Shown piece by piece: positions 1 through 6,100 of a stretch of 7,405 nucleotides of DNA; within the stretch, counting starts at the first letter, position 1, and each line of letters opens with the position of its first letter. The notes below the pieces were generated by a model. It worked only from the letters and a program-made list of their open reading frames with translations. It searched no databases and was not told where the DNA came from. The translations under genes were made by a program, and so were the position numbers. The stretch covers positions 1-7,405 of the forward strand of contig JACNHM010000435.1 in NCBI GenBank assembly GCA_014383605.1, written 5' to 3'. The stretch is from Chloroflexota bacterium. GTDB taxonomy: Bacteria > Chloroflexota > Anaerolineae > UBA3071.

Positions 1-455
1 ACAGGGACATAGTCCTCGGGATGGCCACGAGTGCGCCAGGCCTCCAGCAGGTCAGGATTGCGCCTGGCCTCGGCCGTTGCCTGCCAGCCCTCCAGTAATT
101 CGTCAAAGTCTGTCCATTGTCCCGTGGCCAAGCACCTGGCAAAGGTTCCGGTGAATTCGCGGCAGAATTCGCTTTGCTCTTCCTCATCCAAATCCTTCAG
201 CCAAGGGAAAACGACGCTCTCTGAAGGGGAACGATCAAGGACGATCATCTCTGAGAAGAATTGGCTGGCCATGCGAGAGCGGGTAGCAGCTTCGGTCTTC
301 TCGGCGATCATTTGCCGGGGGGCCAACACCAAGTCAGCCAACTTGCCCTGCATGATCGTTACGCCGCCGGTCTCTCGGGCACGGTCGAACCAGTAGCGCT
401 GGTTTTTCTTCAAGTCGGTTGCGAGCACGATCTCATCGCTGAAGATAGTTTTCAT
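1..455 (-). CDS. Phd-like (prevent-host-death type) antitoxin, 5' part only
   Basis: The frame is open from an ATG at 453-455 to the window edge, giving 151 residues and no stop, so the 3' end is missing. The first ~50 residues have the look of a Phd/YefM antitoxin N-terminus: an ATDLKKNQ segment, then FDRARE, then a VTIMQGKLADLVL strand and APRQ. In that family this region forms the DNA-binding dimer that represses its own promoter. The ~100 residues after it are acidic and helical (LKDLDEEEQ, FDELLEGWQATAEARR); in a TA antitoxin this part would bind the toxin. A partner toxin, often RelE-like, would be expected just beyond position 1 but cannot be seen. A strong Shine-Dalgarno GAGGAGGT lies 6 nt before the ATG. 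The gene follows the rluD-like gene by about 50 nt and has its own consensus promoter. The Phd assignment rests on pattern recognition of a weakly conserved family. Confidence 0.62.
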   Translation of the reverse strand, partial: MKTIFSDEIVLATDLKKNQRYWFDRARETGGVTIMQGKLADLVLAPRQMIAEKTEAATRSRMASQFFSEMIVLDRSPSESVVFPWLKDLDEEEQSEFCREFTGTFARCLATGQWTDFDELLEGWQATAEARRNPDLLEAWRTRGHPEDYVP

Positions 456-465
456 GTCAATACCT

Positions 466-476
466 CCTCGGCGAGG
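466..476. promoter_or_regulatory. Candidate operator palindrome at the transcription start
   Basis: CCTCG-G-CGAGG is a perfect 5-bp inverted repeat with a 1-nt centre. It lies directly against the -10 box, covers the predicted +1 and runs into the Shine-Dalgarno. A repressor bound here could block both transcription and initiation, and Phd-type antitoxins commonly autorepress at such sites. The operator role is inferred from position and symmetry only. Confidence 0.4.
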
Positions 477-505
477 ATTATATACCTGATAAAGCACCTT
501 GTCAA
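477..505 (-). promoter_or_regulatory. Perfect-consensus sigma70 promoter of the Phd-like gene
   Basis: Read on the minus strand, TTGACA (500-505) and TATAAT (477-482) are separated by exactly 17 nt. Both hexamers match the consensus fully. The -35 box starts 3 nt after the rluD-like stop codon, so this gene has its own transcription start rather than relying on operon read-through. The predicted start is near position 470, which leaves a leader of about 15 nt made almost entirely of the Shine-Dalgarno (462-469) and its spacer. Confidence 0.85.
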
Positions 506-508
506 ATA

Positions 509-1492
509 CTATCTAGTGCATCTCTTCCGACACCTATTCTCATCCAGGAGGAGAGTGTCCAGCACCTGCTGCAGGTCGGCTGGCAATTCGGTTGTGAACT
601 CGACGAACTCGCCACTGGACGGCAGCCGGAAGCCCAGGCGGTGCGCGTGCAGGAACTGGCGCGGACAGCGCAGTCGCTGCTTGCGCCGGCCGTAGACCGT
701 GTCGCCCACCAGGGGACGATTGATGTAGGCGAAGTGAACACGAATCTGGTGCGTGCGGCCTGTCTTCGGCTCCGCCTCGACGAGCGTGTAGTTATCGTAA
801 TAGCCCAGCACGCGGTAGTGGGTGATCGCCTCTCGGCCGCCGCGGGCCAGCGGCAGCACGGCCATGCGCTTGCGCCGCCGCGGGTCCCGCCCAGTGGACG
901 CTTCGACACGTCCCTCCCGCGGTTCCAGATGCCCCTCCAGCAGCGCCAGATAGCCCTTGCAGACCGTGCGGGCCTTGAACTGCGCCTGCAGGTGCTGGCG
1001 CGCCGCCTCGTTTTTGGCCACGACGATCAGGCCGGAGGTGTCCTTGTCCAGGCGGTGGACGATGCCAGGCCGCTGCGCGCTGTCGGCGTCGGCCAGATCG
1101 GGGCAGCGATGCAGCAGGGCGTTGACCAGCGTGCCGCGCCAGTGGCCATGCGCCGGATGCACCACCAGCCCCGCCGGCTTGTTGATCACCAACAGGTCTC
1201 CATCCTCATACACCACGTCGAGGGGGATAGGTTCAGGGAGCAGGTCGTGTGTCTCCGGTTCCGGTACCCGCACGCTGATCCGCTCTCCGGCCTGGAGCTT
1301 GTAGCTGGCCTTGAAGGCGGCACCATCCACGGTCACGCGGCCTTCCTTGATCCAGCGTTGCATCTCGGCGCGGGAGCGGTCGGGCAGTTGGGCGGCCAGG
1401 TATCTGTCCAGGCGAACCCCAGGCTGCTCGACGGTCAGGGTGATGACTTCTTCGGTTTCGGGAGGCGGAGCGAGGTAGGCGTCTTCAGACAT
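509..1492 (-). CDS. rluD: RluA/RluD-family 23S rRNA pseudouridine synthase
   Basis: The 327-residue protein has the full RluD layout. An S4 RNA-binding domain lies at about residues 24-75 (VRLDRYLAAQL, EGRVTVDG). The catalytic domain follows, with INKPAGLVVHP near 103-113, the signature HRLDKDTSGL at 146-155 and TGRTHQIRVHF near 244-254. Asp149 is the expected nucleophile that isomerises uridine to pseudouridine in large-subunit rRNA. Length is normal for RluD (about 320-330). The target uridines cannot be told from sequence, so rluD is a family-level symbol; the B. subtilis counterpart at this locus is ylyB. The ATG at 1490-1492 has no clear Shine-Dalgarno, and an in-frame TAG upstream excludes a much longer protein. 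It is the last gene of the lspA group, 75 nt after lspA. The tail after residue 316 (DENRCRKRCTR) is unremarkable and not conserved in the family. Confidence 0.93.
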   Translation of the reverse strand: MSEDAYLAPPPETEEVITLTVEQPGVRLDRYLAAQLPDRSRAEMQRWIKEGRVTVDGAAFKASYKLQAGERISVRVPEPETHDLLPEPIPLDVVYEDGDLLVINKPAGLVVHPAHGHWRGTLVNALLHRCPDLADADSAQRPGIVHRLDKDTSGLIVVAKNEAARQHLQAQFKARTVCKGYLALLEGHLEPREGRVEASTGRDPRRRKRMAVLPLARGGREAITHYRVLGYYDNYTLVEAEPKTGRTHQIRVHFAYINRPLVGDTVYGRRKQRLRCPRQFLHAHRLGFRLPSSGEFVEFTTELPADLQQVLDTLLLDENRCRKRCTR

Positions 1493-1507
1493 AATTGATG
1501 AGACAAC

Positions 1508-1533
1508 GAAACCGAGGCATCTCTACCTCGGCT
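1508..1533 (-). other. Hairpin in the lspA-rluD spacer
   Basis: On the minus strand CCGAGG (1526-1531) and CCTCGG (1512-1517) enclose an 8-nt loop. One G-U and one A-U pair extend the stem outward, giving about 8 bp. TTTCG follows rather than a proper U-tract, so full termination is unlikely. It lies 15 nt before the rluD-like ATG, which lacks a Shine-Dalgarno, so it could be a weak attenuator, a processing site or a translational control element. No function is proven. Confidence 0.35.
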
Positions 1534-1567
1534 GCATCACATCCAACGATCTCTCGAGAGTTGCCTC

Positions 1568-2068
1568 TCATCGTCCTTCTGCAATCTCTTGCACCGGCTG
1601 TTCTTCTTTTTCCGTCAGCACCAGCAGGGCCAACAGAGCTACGCCGGTGATGAGGGACATGTCGGCTACGTTGAAGTTGGGCCACCAGCCCACCTTTATG
1701 AAGTCCACCACGTGGCCGAAACGCAGCCGGTCAGTGAGATTGCCCAGGGCGCCGCCCAGTTGCAGCCCCAGGCTCAGCAGCACCAGCCAGCGCTCCGTCG
1801 AGAGGTAGCGCGTGTACACGATGATGGCCACGATGACAACCACGGCGATGGCCAGGAGGGCTGTTCCCCCGTTGGGAAAGAGACCAAAGGCTGCGCCGGT
1901 GTTGGTCACGTGTTGAAAGGTGAGGATCTTGGCCAACGCGGGGATCGGCACCCAGTCCCCGTACAGCGGGATATTGCCCAGCACCCAGGTTTTGCTGAGT
2001 TGATCCAAGATCAGCACCAGCGCGGCGACGGGCAACAGCAGCAACCACTTTTCTTTGCGACCGGTCAA
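1568..2068 (-). CDS. lspA: Lipoprotein signal peptidase (signal peptidase II)
   Basis: This is an inner-membrane aspartyl protease that cleaves the signal peptide from diacylated prolipoproteins. The 166 residues are the usual length. Four hydrophobic segments lie at about 8-25, 68-85, 93-108 and 137-152. Conserved family blocks are DQLSK (22-26), NTGAAFGL (56-63), GNLTDR (109-114), GHVVDF (118-123) and FNVAD (132-136). By alignment with the Pseudomonas aeruginosa enzyme, Asp122 and Asp136 are the catalytic pair. The start is TTG at 2066-2068: there is no ATG before the catalytic region, and an AGGGGG Shine-Dalgarno stands 5 nt upstream. It begins 17 nt after the DksA-like stop, so the two are surely cotranscribed. 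The C-terminal tail is short and charged, presumably cytoplasmic. Confidence 0.96.
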   Translation of the reverse strand: MTGRKEKWLLLLPVAALVLILDQLSKTWVLGNIPLYGDWVPIPALAKILTFQHVTNTGAAFGLFPNGGTALLAIAVVVIVAIIVYTRYLSTERWLVLLSLGLQLGGALGNLTDRLRFGHVVDFIKVGWWPNFNVADMSLITGVALLALLVLTEKEEQPVQEIAEGR

Positions 2069-2073
2069 GATAA

Positions 2074-2079
2074 CCCCCT
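2074..2079 (-). promoter_or_regulatory. Shine-Dalgarno that fixes the TTG start of lspA
   Basis: AGGGGG on the minus strand lies 5 nt before TTG (2066-2068), inside the 17-nt gap after the DksA-like stop codon. No other start codon with a ribosome-binding site precedes the first membrane segment, so this site decides the lspA start. Confidence 0.75.
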
Positions 2080-2085
2080 ATCTAT

Positions 2086-2430
2086 CTATCGTTCGGCGCG
2101 AGGCTTGCAGTCAATGCAGAGAGTGGTATAGGGAATGGCTTCCAGCCGGGCATAGTCAATCGGTTCACTGCAGCACTCGCAGAGGCCATAGGTGCCGGCG
2201 TCCATGCGCGACAGAGCCTTCTCCACTTGCTCCAGCATCCGCTCCTGATTGCGCTGCAGGGCCAGACCGGCTGCCTGGTCGAAAGCCTCGGTGCCGTCGT
2301 CGGCCATGTGGTTGCCCAGGCCGATGTTGGGACGTTCCACCTCGTCGTAGCGTGATAGCGCTTCTCGCAGTTTGTCTCTTTCTGCTTCCAGTTGAGCCCG
2401 GAGTCGCGCATCCTTGCGTGACTTATTCAT
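2086..2430 (-). CDS. DksA/TraR-family zinc-finger protein (YlyA-like)
   Basis: The 114-residue protein resembles the short DksA/TraR group. An N-terminal helical hairpin (about 1-78) has a tip region NHMADDGTEAFDQ (40-52), comparable to the acidic tip that DksA inserts into the RNA polymerase secondary channel. A zinc finger follows at about 81-110: C84-x2-C87 and C105-x2-C108, within YGLCECC, ARLEAIP and CIDC. Family members bind RNA polymerase and modulate initiation; whether this one responds to ppGpp is unknown. The ATG at 2428-2430 has GGAGAGGT 7 nt upstream. Position between ileS and lspA matches ylyA of Bacillus subtilis, supporting an ancestral operon. Cys86 is an extra cysteine next to the zinc site. 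Confidence 0.9.
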   Translation of the reverse strand: MNKSRKDARLRAQLEAERDKLREALSRYDEVERPNIGLGNHMADDGTEAFDQAAGLALQRNQERMLEQVEKALSRMDAGTYGLCECCSEPIDYARLEAIPYTTLCIDCKPRAER

Positions 2431-2459
2431 CTAACGTACCTCTCCAGCCATATTGCTTG

Positions 2460-2482
2460 GGGATAGCCCGATTGCCATTCCC
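2460..2482 (-). other. Imperfect hairpin upstream of the DksA-like gene
   Basis: In the 80-nt gap between the YgiT-type and DksA-like genes, a stem of about 8 bp (one bulge, one G-U pair) encloses a 6-nt loop. No U-tract follows on the minus strand, so this is not a standard terminator. I see no convincing promoter in the same gap, so the DksA-like gene probably depends on upstream transcription. Confidence 0.25.
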
Positions 2483-2510
2483 TTCAGACATCTCTCGTGC
2501 TGATAGTTAT

Positions 2511-2759
2511 CTATGCAAAGCTGGCAACAGCCACCGGACGTTGAACAGCAAAGGCTTTGTGATGGAGCTTGATGCGCTCGATCTCGTGGAGTGTTTCCGC
2601 TGTCAGGTAGCTCTCCCCACAATGGGGACAACTCACCACGGGGATACCCTCTATCACCAGCAAGTCCTTGCCCTTGCCATAGGTTCTGGCCACTTTGCGG
2701 ATACGCGCGCCCCCTTGTCCACAGATATCGCACATCATACAACTATCTCCTGTTGTCAT
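2511..2759 (-). CDS. YgiT-type (MqsA N-terminal-like) zinc-finger protein, putative antitoxin
   Basis: The 82-residue protein carries C10-x2-C13 (CDIC) and C44-x2-C47 (CPHC) around a short beta-rich segment, ending in ETLHEIERIKLHHK. This is the layout of YgiT-type zinc-finger proteins related to the N-terminus of the antitoxin MqsA. It lacks the MqsA C-terminal helix-turn-helix, so on its own it may not bind operator DNA. Its start overlaps the DUF4258 stop in an ATGA (2756-2759), a sign of translational coupling. A second start is possible at residue 8 (ATG at 2736-2738), which has its own GGAG 8 nt upstream and would give a 75-residue protein beginning just before the first CxxC. DUF4258 and YgiT-type genes often occur side by side and are treated as putative toxin-antitoxin pairs; activity is not demonstrated here. 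Confidence 0.82.
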   Translation of the reverse strand: MTTGDSCMMCDICGQGGARIRKVARTYGKGKDLLVIEGIPVVSCPHCGESYLTAETLHEIERIKLHHKAFAVQRPVAVASFA

Positions 2760-3037
2760 GGCACGTATACGGTGATAATAACCAGTTTGCCGGTCGGACT
2801 CATCTTCGCAATCACTTCAACTTCATCGCCCCCGACTGTTTCACCATTGATGCGGTATTTCCATTCGGTGGTCACTCTATTCTTCTGACGCTTCCGTATC
2901 CTGCCTGTGAGGATACCGCTTTCGACATCGTAGACGGTCAACCCATCGTCGTTCATCTCTTCTTCGGCGTGGAGCGTCATCACATACTGGCGCTGGCGAA
3001 CCCTCTCCTGCATACATTTCAAGACTTGCTCGAACAC
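2756..3037 (-). CDS. DUF4258-family protein, putative toxin
   Basis: The 93-residue protein is full length for DUF4258. It has a basic N-terminal helix (1-18), the characteristic TLHAEEEM block (21-28) with His23, a DGLTVYDVESGIL helix (31-43), and a C-terminal sheet ending in PTGKLVIITVYV (81-92). The fold is thought to resemble RelE/BrnT-like small toxins, with the His in the HA-x2-x-M block as a candidate functional residue; this is family-level inference. The start is GTG at 3035-3037 with AGGGG 6 nt upstream. An ATG at residue 9 (3011-3013) has no Shine-Dalgarno. The order is toxin-like gene first, antitoxin-like gene second, overlapping by 4 nt. A promoter at 3115-3142 probably drives the pair. 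Confidence 0.82.
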   Translation of the reverse strand: MFEQVLKCMQERVRQRQYVMTLHAEEEMNDDGLTVYDVESGILTGRIRKRQKNRVTTEWKYRINGETVGGDEVEVIAKMSPTGKLVIITVYVP

Positions 3038-3047
3038 GGTTGTCCCC

Positions 3048-3098
3048 TGCCGAGTAGTTCCCGTCTGCCTTCTCGATCACCGCCAGAAACCGATACAT
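3048..3098 (-). pseudogene. hicB-like 5' remnant
   Basis: An ATG at 3096-3098 opens a 17-codon stretch, MYRFLAVIEKADGNYSA, that reads like the first strand and turn of a HicB antitoxin (typically followed by a PDLPGC block). That block is absent. The frame instead runs out of register into the DUF4258 gene and stops at 2877 after 73 codons of unrelated sequence. The break lies within the Shine-Dalgarno region of the DUF4258 gene. The simplest reading is a hicB gene truncated by a deletion or by arrival of the DUF4258 pair. A short translated leader peptide is the alternative. The similarity is short, so confidence is moderate. Confidence 0.5.
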
Positions 3099-3114
3099 CG
3101 CCGTTGCACCGCGT

Positions 3115-3142
3115 ATTGTATCTAAATCCGGAAAACTGGCAA
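3115..3142 (-). promoter_or_regulatory. Sigma70-type promoter downstream of ileS
   Basis: On the minus strand TTGCCA (3137-3142) and TACAAT (3115-3120) are 16 nt apart; each hexamer has one mismatch to consensus. The predicted start near 3108 lies 10 nt before the hicB-like ATG and about 70 nt before the DUF4258 start. It would give the TA-like pair, and possibly the DksA-like, lspA and rluD genes, transcription independent of ileS. Confidence 0.55.
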
Positions 3143-3143
3143 A

Positions 3144-3161
3144 CGGCGGTTAGGCCCGCCG
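3144..3161 (-). terminator. GC hairpin overlapping the ileS stop codon, weak terminator candidate
   Basis: CGGCGG and CCGCCG form a perfect 6-bp GC stem around a 6-nt loop that contains the TAA stop. On the minus strand TTTGCCAGTTTT follows, so the U-tract is broken. It may reduce but probably does not end transcription out of ileS, and it abuts the -35 box of the next promoter. Confidence 0.35.
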
Positions 3162-6100
3162 CACCACGCCAACGGTAACCTCTTCGTCGTCCATCTTGAA
3201 CGTGGCCTGGGCGCTATCGGCCGGCGGCTCGCCTGCCTCCAGCCCAACGGACAGCGTTTCCGCGGCCACGTAGTCGCCGAAACGACCCAGGACGTCCTGC
3301 AGGACCGGGCCGCCCAGGGCGTAGGTGGTGATGCGATCTTCCATCTGGAAACCGGCCTCCTTGCGCAGGTTCTGCAACCGCCGCACCAGCTCCCGCGCCA
3401 ACCCCTCGGCCCGCAGCGTTTCGTCCAGCCGCGTGTCCACGGCCACGGTGACGCCCCCCTCGGCAGCCACGGCCAGCCCCGTCTGCGGCTCCGTGAGCAC
3501 CAGCACCTCCTCGGCGCTCAGCTCCACCGTCTCCCCGCCCACGGTGAGCCGCAGCGGCTGCCCGGCCCGCAGCTCGGCGACGGCGGCGGCGGGATCCGTC
3601 TCCGCCAGGGCCTGCCGCACCTGCGGGAACTGCGCGCCGAAGCGCGGCCCCAGCAGCTTGTTGTCCGGCAGCAAGCGGTATTGCACCAACTCTGCTTCCC
3701 GCTCGGCAAAGGCCAGTTCCTTGACGTTCAGCTCGTCGGCCACCAGGTCGGCCAGCCGCCGCAGGCCGGCCCGTTCGCCCGCCGGCACGAGCACCGTGGC
3801 CCGCGCCAGAGGCTGGCGCAGCTTGATGTCGGCGCTGGCGCGGGCGGCCCGGCCCAGGCTCGCCGCCTGCTTGGCCACCGCCATGTCAACCACCAGCGCG
3901 TCGTCCAGCAGTGCCTCATCCACCGCCGGCCAGTCGCAGTGATGCACGCTCTCCGGCGCGTCGGCGTCCACCGAGCGCACCAGGTTCTGGTACATCACCT
4001 CGGTGACGAAGGGGACGGTGGGCGCCAGCAGCTTGCAGAGCGTGACCAGCACGTGGTACAGCGTGCGGTAGGCAGCGTTCTTGTCCTCGTCGGCCTCCGA
4101 CTTCCAGAAGCGGCGGCGGCTGCGCCGCACGTACCAGTTGGAGAGATCATCCAGGAACGGCTCCACGACCATCGTGGCCCGGTAGGTGTCGTAGTCGTTC
4201 AGTCGGGTGGCGACTTCGCCGATGACCTGGTTGAGACGAGCCAGGATCCAGCGATCCAGTAGGCTGGCAGATTGGTACATTGGCACATTGGTAGTTTGGT
4301 CTTGACCAGTCTCCCAGTCTCCCAGTTTCCCAGTTTCCCAGTTTCCCAATCTACCAGTTTCCCAATCTACCAATTTACCGGGTTCCCACCCATCAATGTT
4401 CGCATAGGTGACGAAGAAGCTGTAGACGTTCCACAGGGGGATCAGGAACTGGCGGCGCACTTCGTCGGCGCGGTTGTAGCCGAAGAGCAGATCGTTCTCC
4501 GGCTTGTGGGCGCAGTACAGCCAGCGCATCACGTCCACGCCCATTTTGTCGGCGGCCTCGTTGAACTCGATGGCGTTGCCCCAGGACTTGTGCATCTCCC
4601 GTCCATCCTCGGCCAGCAGCGTGGCGTAGCCAAAGCAGGACAGGAAGGGCGGCGTGTTCTCCACCACCGTGGCCATGGCCAGCAGGCTGTAGAACCAGTT
4701 GCGGAACTGGCCGGGAAAGGACTCACTGATCCAGTCGGCCGGATACCAGGTGCGCCAGTAGTCCGGATCGCCGCGGTACTGCAGCGTGCTGAAGGAGACG
4801 ATGCCGGCGTCCAGCCAGGGGCTGCCCACGTCGGCGATGCGCGAAACGGTAGCGCCGCAGTTCGGGCAGGTGATCTTGACCGCATCTATCCACGGGCGGT
4901 GCGGCGTGTGTCCTTCCAACTCCTGCCAGCCGGCGACGGCCCGCTCCCGCAGCTCGTGCTCGTCGCCGATGACCTCGAAGTGACCGCACTCCTGGCATTC
5001 CCAGATGGGCAGCGCCAGGCCCCAGTAGCGCTTCTTGGAGATCATCCAGTCGTGCATGTTGCGCAGCCAGTCCAGCTCCCGCTCCAACCCGAAGGCGGGG
5101 ATCCAGCGGATCTGCCGCGTGACGTCCATGATGTCGTAGCGCAGCTCGTCCATGGAGATGAACCACTCGTCCACCAGCCGGAAGACGAGCTCGGTGCTGC
5201 AGCGCCAGCAGACCGGATAGCGGTGCGTGTAGTCTTCTACGCTGTAGAGCAGCCCTTTCTCCTGCAAATCCTTGAAGATGGGCCGGGCCGCCGCGGCGGC
5301 GCTCAGGCCCGTCAGCCAGGCGAAGCCCTCCACGAAGATGCCCTCGTCGTTCAGGGGCACGACGACGGGCAGCCTGTGCTCCTGGCCCAACTGGAAGTCC
5401 TCAGCGCCGCAGCCGGTGGCGATGTGCACGATGCCCGTGCCCTCGGCCTCGCCCACGCCATCCCAGAGGATGATGCAGTGCGCCTCGGCGGCCGACGCTT
5501 CAATGCCTTCGATAAGAGCGTGCAGGTGCGTGTGTCCGCCGGGTTCTCGCTGCGCCGGCAGCTCGTCGAAGGGGCCGTCGTACGTCCAACCCTCCATGGC
5601 GCGGCCCTTCAGCTCCGCCAGCACCTCGTAGCCGCCCCGCAGCATCCCCACCGTGCCTTTGGAGAGGTAGAAGACCTCGTCGCCTTGCCTGACCTTGACG
5701 TAGTCCAGGTCGGGGCCGACGGCAGCGGCGATGTTGGAAGTCAGCGTCCAGGGCGTCGTCGTCCAGACGAGGAGCGATTCAGCCTGCCGCCCGCGCAGCG
5801 GGAAGCGCAGCGTCACGCCGGGGTGAGTCAGCTCCATGTAGCCGTCGGTGACGATCTCGTGCTGCGAGATGCCGGTGGCACAGCGAGGGCACCAGGGCAT
5901 TACGTCGGCGTGCTTGTAGAGCCAGCCCTTCTCCCAGCAGCGCTTGAGGAAGGTCCAGATCATGTAGTTGTTCTCGTCGGCCAGGGTGAAGTAGGAGCCG
6001 CCCAGTTCGGGCAGGCCCAGCCGGGCGACGATGCGCTCCACGCTGTCGGTGACCGGCCCCTGCGGCCCCGGCACGGTGATCACGGCGTCGGGATCTTCCG

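Noticed and set aside
641..1498. A 285-codon plus-strand open frame
   Set aside because: It is antisense to the well-supported RluD-type gene, with composition dictated by its complement and no ribosome-binding site or motif.
1551..1560. Perfect palindrome CTCTCGAGAG after lspA
   Set aside because: A single 10-bp palindrome with no loop, U-tract or second copy is too weak to call a site.
2055..2888. A 277-codon plus-strand open frame
   Set aside because: It lies antisense to the DksA-like, YgiT-type and DUF4258 genes, shows no family motif, and is Cys/Arg/Pro-rich in the manner of GC-rich shadow frames.
4271..4385. Short regular repeats that could suggest a CRISPR array
   Set aside because: The units are 8 bp and contiguous with no spacers, so this is a tandem repeat and not a CRISPR array.
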